Source of the DNA: Burkholderiales bacterium
GTDB taxonomy: Bacteria; Pseudomonadota; Gammaproteobacteria; Burkholderiales; JACMKV01
DNA: 7,268 nt
Direction of reading: 5' to 3'
Assembly (NCBI GenBank): GCA_014379915.1
Contig: JACMKV010000412.1
Span: 1 to 7,268, forward strand
Positions 1-5,106 of the stretch are shown here, piece by piece. The stretch's first letter is position 1. Every line of letters starts with the position of its first letter. The position numbers and the translations under genes were made by a program. The notes under the pieces are model-generated. The model ran no database searches. It was not told the origin of the DNA and was given only the letters and a program-made list of their open reading frames with translations.

Positions 1-9
1 CTTGACTGA

Positions 10-768
10 ATGAGTGCATTGCTGGCTGCTAATCGCCTTTTCGTCGGTCAGGTCGCGGTCGTGACCGGCGCCAGCAGCGGAGTAGGCGAAGCCATTGCGC
101 TCGGGCTGGCCGAGCATGGGGCAGATGTCGTTTTAATCGGTCGTCATATCGAAAGGCTGCAGGCAGTCGCGACCCGCGCCGAGGGCCATGGAATAAAGGC
201 GCGATGCTATCAAACTGAGTTGATGCAGGATGCATCGATCGCGGAAATGACCGAATCGCTGCGCCGCGAATTCGAAAAAATCGATCTGCTGATACACAGC
301 GCCGGCGTTTTCCGCTCGGGCAACACGGCTGTTGCACCGATCGCCGATTTCGATCTTCAGTATTCGACCAATCTGCGCGCGCCCTACTTGCTGACCCAAT
401 CCCTGCTGCCGCTGATATGCGAAACACGCGGCCAGATCGTATTCATCAACTCATCGGCCGCTTTGAGCGCGAAAGCAGGCGTCGGTCAATACGCTGCGAC
501 CAAGGCTGGACTGAAGGCGGTAGCGAACAGCTTGCGCCAGGAAGTTGCGAGAGACATGCGCGTGCTAACCGTGTTTCTGGGCAGCACTGCAACGCCGATG
601 CAGGAAGCCATTTCCGAAATGAAGGGTAGAGAATATTCGCCGGAGCACCTGATACAGCCTGGTGATGCCGCGCAGACGGTAATCAGCACGCTTGCCCTGC
701 CGCGGACAGTCGAATTGACCGAATTGGTGTTGCGTCCGCTGGTCGATCCGAATGCTGCCGTCGTTTAA
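10..768 (+). CDS. Classical short-chain dehydrogenase/reductase (SDR), NAD(P)-dependent
   Basis: A 252-residue cytoplasmic oxidoreductase of usual length for a classical SDR. The Rossmann cofactor motif TGASSGVG is at residues 19-26, an HSAG version of the NNAG motif at 96-99, the structural Asn at N121, catalytic Ser at S148 and the YxxxK pair at Y161/K165, so all catalytic residues are present. The C-terminal third (LIQPGDAAQTVISTLALP, then ELVLRPL) matches the usual SDR end that forms part of the substrate pocket and oligomer interface. The substrate cannot be read from sequence; SDRs with this ending reduce carbonyls or oxidise alcohols. An in-frame TGA stands immediately before the ATG, so the gene cannot extend upstream; no ribosome binding site is visible in the nine bases available. 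It overlaps or nearly touches the following glycosyltransferase, which suggests co-transcription and a role in making or modifying a sugar or lipid precursor. The family call is secure; the role is not. Confidence 0.92.
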   Translation: MSALLAANRLFVGQVAVVTGASSGVGEAIALGLAEHGADVVLIGRHIERLQAVATRAEGHGIKARCYQTELMQDASIAEMTESLRREFEKIDLLIHSAGVFRSGNTAVAPIADFDLQYSTNLRAPYLLTQSLLPLICETRGQIVFINSSAALSAKAGVGQYAATKAGLKAVANSLRQEVARDMRVLTVFLGSTATPMQEAISEMKGREYSPEHLIQPGDAAQTVISTLALPRTVELTELVLRPLVDPNAAVV

Positions 769-1717
769 AACCGATGCCACGGACGCGGCCATGCCGACTA
801 ACAAAGTCGGGCTTTCGATTTGCATTCCCGTATATAACAAAGCGGCATTGATCGGCGGGATGATGGATTCGATTCTTCGGCAAAATATCCCCGACCTTGA
901 AGTGATAGCCGTCAATAACGGCAGCCTGGACGATTCACAAAAGATTCTTGAGTCGTGGCAGGACAAACTCGATCTCAAAATATATACGATCCCCAGGACT
1001 ATTTCCGCGCCCGACAACTGGCTACTTGCGCTATCACTGGGAACGCGAGAGTTTTTGAAATTGCAATTGGCGGACGACATCATTCCCGATGGATCGATCG
1101 CTGCCATGCTGGATTTGCTCATCAAGAATGATGACCTGGGCTTCGTCGTCGGCAACACCTACATGGCCGACTCCAACGGCACACCGATACGCGACAAGCC
1201 GAATATCTACGCGGACGATAACCGCATTCGCAGCCTGATGCCGGCAGCTCGCACACTGAAGCAGAAAGCCAGGCTTTTTTCTCGACAACGTGTTGGCGGT
1301 TCGCTGTTCGGCGACCCGAATCCTTTGATTTTCCGTTCCAGCTTGCTGCCGCACCTGCGTTGCGGAGTCAATAAATACGCGTCTGCTTTTCAGATGTGGC
1401 CGGACTACGAAATGTATCTGCGGCTGTTTGCAGCGGCCAATGCCGGTTATCTCGATATTCCAGCGTCCTACGTATCGATGGACAACGCAAGCACGGCGCC
1501 CAAGCTCAGGCAGAAAAGCTTTCGCATGCGCGCATGGGATATGAATTCGGCGAACAGCCTCACTCTGCTGTTACTCGATCCGGATCTGAAGCCATTTACG
1601 CGAGAATTGGGTCTCGTGTATTACACGAAGTGCGTGCTCTATCAAACCGCCCGGTTATTCCGCATCCTAATCGTGCGGTCAATCGCCGAGCGATTGGGGT
1701 TGAAAAAGGTCGACTAG
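752..1717 (+). CDS. Family 2 glycosyltransferase (GT-A fold)
   Basis: A 321-residue protein expected to transfer a sugar from a nucleotide-sugar donor to a glycan or lipid acceptor on the cytoplasmic side of the membrane. The GT2 signature is clear: CIPVYN at residues 24-29, VNNGSLD at 54-60 (normally V-D-D-G-S-x-D, here with Asn-Asn), ADD at 107-109 as the metal-binding DxD equivalent, and WPDYEMYLRL at 216-225, matching the acceptor-side Asp region. No convincing transmembrane helix is seen, though residues 285-310 are moderately hydrophobic and basic and could associate with the membrane. The first ATG (752) overlaps the upstream SDR gene by 17 bases; a second ATG at 791 gives a 22-base gap and a 308-residue protein still starting before the fold. 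Neither start has a strong ribosome binding site, so the start is unresolved. It is probably part of an exopolysaccharide or lipopolysaccharide gene set; donor and acceptor are unknown. Confidence 0.9.
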   Translation: MLPSFKTDATDAAMPTNKVGLSICIPVYNKAALIGGMMDSILRQNIPDLEVIAVNNGSLDDSQKILESWQDKLDLKIYTIPRTISAPDNWLLALSLGTREFLKLQLADDIIPDGSIAAMLDLLIKNDDLGFVVGNTYMADSNGTPIRDKPNIYADDNRIRSLMPAARTLKQKARLFSRQRVGGSLFGDPNPLIFRSSLLPHLRCGVNKYASAFQMWPDYEMYLRLFAAANAGYLDIPASYVSMDNASTAPKLRQKSFRMRAWDMNSANSLTLLLLDPDLKPFTRELGLVYYTKCVLYQTARLFRILIVRSIAERLGLKKVD

Positions 1718-1743
1718 CAGGTGCGACCCGTGGCGAGCGTCCG

Positions 1744-2043
1744 TGTGACAGAGTGGCCCCGTTCGTTAAGACAGTTTTGCAGTTTCTTAAGTGGAGCCTC
1801 CGCGGTGGAGTGTTCTCCACAATTCCGCGCGCGGGCGTCGCTTGCGACGAACGCAGAGCGCGTGGCGGGTGGGTAACACGGATCAACATCACGCTGCCTC
1901 TTTGATCAAAGTGCCTTTGCAGTACGCCGTATCCGGGGCCAGACCTCGAGTGAAGAATGCGGCCGGCGGGTGTTGTAGAAATCCAGGTAGCTCGCAATCC
2001 CGGCTCTGGCGGCCGCCATCGACTCGTAGGCTTGAGATAACTT
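1744..2043 (-). mobile_element. Remnant of the right end of an IS3-family insertion sequence
   Basis: This stretch holds the transposase C-terminus (separate entry) plus the non-coding tail that follows it on the minus strand. Read on the minus strand, the tail ends with a GGCTCCACTTAA segment followed by a CGAACGGGGCCACTCTG segment, which resembles the terminal inverted repeat region I recall for proteobacterial IS3-family elements. The outer edge is probably at about 1744-1752; a TG dinucleotide, expected at IS3 termini, occurs at 1744 and again at 1746. The rest of the transposase and the opposite terminal repeat are not visible in the window, so the copy cannot move by itself. The inner limit at 2043 is only where recognisable homology stops. 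No target-site duplication can be identified. Confidence 0.7.
1889..2043 (-). pseudogene. IS3-family transposase OrfB, C-terminal fragment with a frameshift
   Basis: About 50 codons remain of the rve integrase-type transposase. The conserved OrfB ending is plain: AYESMAAARAGIASYLDFYN, directly followed by TRRPHSSLE, matching the family pattern A-Y-x-S-x-x-E-A-R-x-x-I-x-x-Y-x-x-F-Y-N-x-R-R-P-H-S-S-L. Directly after SLE (around 1943-1950) the frame breaks: the expected continuation (family T-P-D-x-A-Y) appears as LAPDTAYCKGTLIKEAA in the neighbouring frame and ends at the TGA complementary to 1889-1891. Restoring a single base there would rejoin the two parts. Upstream of the AYES segment the reading runs into Arg-rich sequence with no transposase similarity, so the DDE catalytic residues before it are lost. 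It is clearly non-functional. Confidence 0.8.
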
Positions 2044-2155
2044 GCCAGCGACTTTGCGTTGGCGCCGCCGACGAGCGGGACATGCTAAATCGGCAGCGGA
2101 CGGCGGGAGTGGCCGCTTAACAGAGCGCTTATGACACCGGCAGTCCGCTCGGCAT
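2044..2155. other. Unassigned spacer between the IS remnant and queG
   Basis: These 112 GC-rich bases follow the end of queG and carry no recognisable gene. Minus-strand frames through them are Arg/Ser/Pro-rich without family motifs. The segment beginning GAGTGGCC at 2107 and continuing through TTAA and CAGAG loosely resembles the IS terminal region near 1751, but only eight bases match exactly, so this could be chance. No T-tract terminator is visible for queG. Confidence 0.35.
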
Positions 2156-3238
2156 TCAGCGGATACCGTGCTGGCCAAGCGCCCAAGCCACGTGTTCGCG
2201 AACCAGCCCGGACGGATCATCGCGGCGGGCAAGCAACGCCGCGCAAAGTGCGGGTGTAGTGGGCGCATTGCCGAGCCCGACTGCGAGATTGCGCAGCCAG
2301 CGCTCGAAGCCGATGCGGCGAACCGCCGACCCCGCCAGCCGCTCGTCGAACTCCGTCTCGCTCCAGCCGAACAGATCAACGAGCGCGACGTCGTCGAGGC
2401 CGTGCCGGACTGCGAAATCGGGTTCGGCGCTGATTTGCGCGTACCGATTCCACGGACAAACGAGCTGACAATCGTCGCAGCCGTAAACCCGATTGCCGAT
2501 CAGCTTGCGGAATTCGACCGGAATACTGCCGCGATGCTCTATCGTCAGGTACGAGATACAGCGCCGCGCATCGAGTTTATAAGGGCCGACGATCGCTTGC
2601 GTCGGACAAACATCCAGGCATTTTCGGCAGCTGCCGCAATGATTTTCCAGCGGGCGATCGATCGGCAGCGGCAAATCCGTGTAAATCTCGCCAAGAAAAA
2701 ACAGGGAGCCGGCTTCGCGCGATAGCAGCAACGTATGTTTGCCGCGCCAGCCGAGCCCGGCTTTGCTGGCTAACTCGACCTCCATCACTGGCGCACTGTC
2801 TGAAAACACCCGATAACGGGCGCAACCGGCATCGCGCTCGAGGCGCTCGGCAAGTCGCCGCAACTTGCCGCGAACGACTTTGTGATAATCGCGTCCGAGT
2901 GCATAGCGCGAAATGAAAGCTTTGTGCGGATCGGCAAGTATGTTTTCGCTGCTCGCTGCGTTCGGCCCCTGATAATCGAGGCGCGCGGAAATGACGCGCA
3001 GTGTTCCCGGAACGAGCTCGGCCGGCCGCGAGCGTTTGCTGCCATGCCGCGCCATATAATCCATATCGCCGTGCCAGCCTGCCGCCAGCCATTGGCGCAA
3101 GCCCGGCTCGGCAGCTGTCAGGTCGACGTCAGCGATGCCGATCTGCTGGAAACCGAGCGCCCTGCCCCAGGATTTGACATCCGCGGCGAGTGCCGACCAG
3201 TCTGGGTGAGCAGGCTTCGATGTAAGGTGACCATGCAT
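2156..3238 (-). CDS. queG: Epoxyqueuosine reductase QueG
   Basis: This 360-residue cytoplasmic enzyme catalyses the last step of queuosine synthesis, reducing epoxyqueuosine to queuosine at position 34 of tRNAs with a GUN anticodon, using cobalamin and two [4Fe-4S] clusters. The family motif SDSAPVMEVELASKAGLGWR is at residues 146-165; D147 lines up with the catalytic Asp known in B. subtilis QueG. Eight cluster cysteines are present: C201, C204, C207 and C211 in CGSCRKCLDVCP, then C227, C254, C257 and C261 in CDDCQLVCPWN. By family knowledge they pair as 201/204/207/261 and 211/227/254/257. The C-terminus (about 313-356) is the HEAT-like tRNA-binding part. Length and domain order are normal, so the gene appears intact. 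The ATG at 3238 lies 23 bases from the divergent tsaE start. In E. coli queG is likewise divergent from the nnr-tsaE-amiB group. The next genome feature downstream on its strand is the IS remnant. Confidence 0.97.
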   Translation of the reverse strand: MHGHLTSKPAHPDWSALAADVKSWGRALGFQQIGIADVDLTAAEPGLRQWLAAGWHGDMDYMARHGSKRSRPAELVPGTLRVISARLDYQGPNAASSENILADPHKAFISRYALGRDYHKVVRGKLRRLAERLERDAGCARYRVFSDSAPVMEVELASKAGLGWRGKHTLLLSREAGSLFFLGEIYTDLPLPIDRPLENHCGSCRKCLDVCPTQAIVGPYKLDARRCISYLTIEHRGSIPVEFRKLIGNRVYGCDDCQLVCPWNRYAQISAEPDFAVRHGLDDVALVDLFGWSETEFDERLAGSAVRRIGFERWLRNLAVGLGNAPTTPALCAALLARRDDPSGLVREHVAWALGQHGIR

Positions 3239-3261
3239 AAGCGATATGATAGCGGCGAGCC
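3239..3261. promoter_or_regulatory. Compact divergent intergenic region between queG and tsaE
   Basis: Only 23 bases separate the two divergent start codons. It contains TATGAT (3245-3250), a good -10 hexamer match on the plus strand, overlapped by TATCAT on the minus strand (complement of 3246-3251). No TTGACA-like -35 is found at the right distance for either. A start from these -10 boxes would leave almost no leader, so the real promoters may lie inside the opposing coding sequences. GGCGAG at 3253-3258 is a weak ribosome binding site for tsaE. The promoter call is tentative. Confidence 0.3.
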
Positions 3262-3729
3262 ATGCGGATAATACGAAGGTTGCGCGACGAAAGCGCGACA
3301 GGCGAAGTTGGCGTCCGGCTTGCGCGATCGATCGAGCCCGGCATGATCATCTATCTGTCCGGCGAGCTTGGCAGCGGCAAGACCACGCTGGTGCGCGCAC
3401 TGCTGCGCGCGCGCGGTGTCAACGGTCGCATAAAAAGCCCAACGTTCACACTGGTTGAAGTTTATTCCGTTTCCAAGTTAAACTTTTATCACTTTGATTT
3501 TTATCGCTTCAATAATCCTGATGAATGGCTGTCGGCAGGCTTTAGGGATTATTTCGGCCCCGACGCCGTGTGCCTTATCGAATGGCCGGAAAAAGCCGGC
3601 AACAGCTTGCCCTCACCCGATATCCGTATCCATCTGCGCTGCACCGCCGATGCGCGGATTGCCGAAATGCTGGCGCCCACTGTGCAAGGCCAACGTTGTT
3701 TAAGCGAATTGAGCGAGATCGTTCGATGA
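3262..3729 (+). CDS. tsaE: tRNA t6A biosynthesis ATPase TsaE (YjeE family)
   Basis: A 155-residue P-loop ATPase of normal family length. TsaE works with TsaB and TsaD in the cytoplasm to make N6-threonylcarbamoyladenosine at position 37 of ANN-decoding tRNAs; its ATP hydrolysis resets the TsaBD complex. The Walker A loop GELGSGKTT is at residues 34-42, followed by the family hallmarks SPTFTLVEVY (59-68), HFDFYR (77-82, Walker B-like strand) and the conserved LIEWPEK (105-111). The ATG at 3262 is the natural start because the fold begins within the next few residues. Its stop TGA overlaps the next gene's ATG as ATGA (3726-3729), so translation of the amidase is probably coupled to it. A patch at about 3465-3530, encoding the HFDFYR region, is noticeably AT-rich compared with the rest. 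In E. coli tsaE is likewise followed directly by an N-acetylmuramoyl-L-alanine amidase gene. Confidence 0.96.
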   Translation: MRIIRRLRDESATGEVGVRLARSIEPGMIIYLSGELGSGKTTLVRALLRARGVNGRIKSPTFTLVEVYSVSKLNFYHFDFYRFNNPDEWLSAGFRDYFGPDAVCLIEWPEKAGNSLPSPDIRIHLRCTADARIAEMLAPTVQGQRCLSELSEIVR

Positions 3730-5024
3730 CCACGCCAATCTGCGTTGCAATGCGGCGTAACGGTTTGCAAGGATTGCGCCGCTTTGCAGCACGGCTCGGC
3801 GCGGGTTTAGGTGTGTTCATGGCGCTGGTGCTTTGCGCCTTCAGCGCAGAGTCGGCGACCCAGATCAGCTCGGTTCGCGTGTGGCCGGCGCTCGAATACA
3901 CGCGCATCACGATCGAAGCCGATTCGCCGGTTTCGCATCAACTTTCCATCATCAAGGAGCCGGACCGGCTGGTGCTCGATCTCGAAGGTGTCAAACTCAA
4001 TTCGATCCTCGAAGCGCTTCCCGGCAAGGTCGGCGCCGACGACCCGTATATCCAGCTCGCCCGCATCGGCCGCTACAAGCCGGAAGTCGTGCGGCTGGTG
4101 CTCGATCTCAAGAGCGCCGTCAAGCCGCAGGTTTTTACGATTCCGCCAGTGGGCCAATACCGGCATCGACTGGTGCTCGACCTATACCCGGCCGAACCTG
4201 CCGACCCTCTGATGGCGCTGGTGCAGAAGTTCGAGTATGGCGAAGCCGGCAAAGCGGCATCCGACAAAAAGCCCGAGCCGTCGACGGGCACGGATAATGT
4301 GATGCGGCTGATCACGATCGCCATCGACGCCGGCCATGGCGGCGAAGATCCTGGCGCGCGCGGGTACCGCGGCGCTGTGGAAAAACACGTCACCCTGGCG
4401 GTCGCCCGCAAACTGAAGGCGCTGATCGACGCCGAACCGAATATGCGCGGCGCGCTGATCCGCGACGGCGACTACTTTATTCCGCTGCAGACGCGCGTAT
4501 CCAAAGCGCGCAAGCTGCACGCCGATCTGTTCGTGTCGATCCACGCCGACGCCTACATCAAACCGCACGCGCGCGGGTCGTCGGTGTTCGCGCTATCCGA
4601 ACGCGGCGCGACCTCGGTCGCGGCAAAATGGTTGGCCAGGAAAGAGAACGAAGCCGACTTGATCGGCGGCGTGAATTTCGATGTGCAGGATCCGTATCTC
4701 AAGCAAACGCTGCTCGATTTATCGCAGACGGCAACCATCAACGACAGCCTGAAGCTCGGCAAGACCGTGCTCGCCGAGCTGTCCGAAATCAATTCGCTGC
4801 ACAAGCCCGTCGTCGAGCAAGCCGGCTTCGCCGTGCTCAAATCGCCGGATATCCCATCGATACTGGTCGAGACCGCGTTCATCAGCAATCCGGACGAAGA
4901 AAAAAAACTGACCAACGACGATTATCAGAAAAAGCTGGCGGAAGCGCTCGTCACCGGCATCAAGCGCTACTTCGCAAAAAATCCGCCCATCGCGCGCGAC
5001 CGGCTGACGCAATCGAACGACTAA
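3726..5024 (+). CDS. amiC: Periplasmic N-acetylmuramoyl-L-alanine amidase, AmiC type (AMIN + Amidase_3)
   Basis: This 432-residue zinc amidase cuts the MurNAc-L-Ala bond of peptidoglycan, chiefly for septum splitting in division. The ATG at 3726 overlaps the tsaE stop; the same frame is open upstream to 3570, but that part is antisense-like sequence inside tsaE and lacks export features. Residues 9-43 form a signal peptide: basic MRRNGLQGLRRFAAR, hydrophobic core to about 40, likely cleavage after AESA. The RRF could be a twin-arginine export motif, as in E. coli AmiC, but it is not a perfect one. An AMIN domain (about 45-155) targets the septum or peptidoglycan. After a short charged linker, Amidase_3 spans about 196-416, with zinc ligands H204 (DAGHGG), E219 and H273 (SIHAD), and catalytic E382 (VETAFISN). 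The insert around 310-342 corresponds to the autoinhibitory helix relieved by LytM activators such as NlpD or EnvC. AmiB and AmiC naming is interchangeable here. Confidence 0.95.
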   Translation: MTTPICVAMRRNGLQGLRRFAARLGAGLGVFMALVLCAFSAESATQISSVRVWPALEYTRITIEADSPVSHQLSIIKEPDRLVLDLEGVKLNSILEALPGKVGADDPYIQLARIGRYKPEVVRLVLDLKSAVKPQVFTIPPVGQYRHRLVLDLYPAEPADPLMALVQKFEYGEAGKAASDKKPEPSTGTDNVMRLITIAIDAGHGGEDPGARGYRGAVEKHVTLAVARKLKALIDAEPNMRGALIRDGDYFIPLQTRVSKARKLHADLFVSIHADAYIKPHARGSSVFALSERGATSVAAKWLARKENEADLIGGVNFDVQDPYLKQTLLDLSQTATINDSLKLGKTVLAELSEINSLHKPVVEQAGFAVLKSPDIPSILVETAFISNPDEEKKLTNDDYQKKLAEALVTGIKRYFAKNPPIARDRLTQSND

Positions 5025-5026
5025 AG

Positions 5027-5054
5027 CGGCGCCCGGCGTAGCTTGCAGGCGCCG
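5027..5054 (+). terminator. GC-rich hairpin after amiC, possible weak terminator
   Basis: CGGCGCC at 5027-5033 pairs perfectly with GGCGCCG at 5048-5054 around a 14-base loop, starting three bases after the amiC stop. An alternative pairing (CCGGCG 5033-5038 with CGCCGG 5050-5055) is also possible. No T-tract follows, so this may be an mRNA-stabilising or attenuating hairpin rather than an intrinsic terminator. It lies in the 82-base gap between amiC and the propeller gene. Confidence 0.3.
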
Positions 5055-5093
5055 GAAGCCTGATCGCAGCAAGTCCAAGAAGAGAGTGCAAAC

Positions 5094-5100
5094 AGGGGAG
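5094..5100 (+). promoter_or_regulatory. Ribosome binding site fixing a TTG start at 5107
   Basis: AGGGGAG is a strong Shine-Dalgarno match ending six bases before TTG at 5107. The in-frame GTG at 5086 has purines directly against it but no well-spaced site, and starting there would place a Gln-Thr-Gly-Glu stretch before the basic start of the signal peptide. The TTG gives the standard pattern Met-Lys-Ser-Leu. Confidence 0.7.
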
Positions 5101-5106
5101 ATCGTC

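Noticed and set aside
1396..1905. Plus-strand open frame of 169 codons overlapping the glycosyltransferase end and the IS remnant
   Set aside because: Arg-rich out-of-frame product spanning two unrelated regions; the glycosyltransferase frame explains the first part.
1906..2379. Minus-strand open frame of 157 codons read as one gene across queG's end and the IS remnant
   Set aside because: Only its last ~45 residues match a transposase; the earlier part is an out-of-frame reading of queG and spacer.
2168..2725. Plus-strand open frame of 185 codons inside queG
   Set aside because: It is antisense to an intact queG with all cluster cysteines and has no recognisable domain.
3570..3725. Upstream in-frame extension of the amidase
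   Set aside because: The added 52 residues overlap tsaE, have no export features, and the ATGA overlap at 3726 gives the expected signal peptide.
5086..5106. GTG at 5086 as start of the propeller gene
   Set aside because: The strong AGGGGAG site is spaced for the TTG at 5107, and a start there gives a standard signal peptide.
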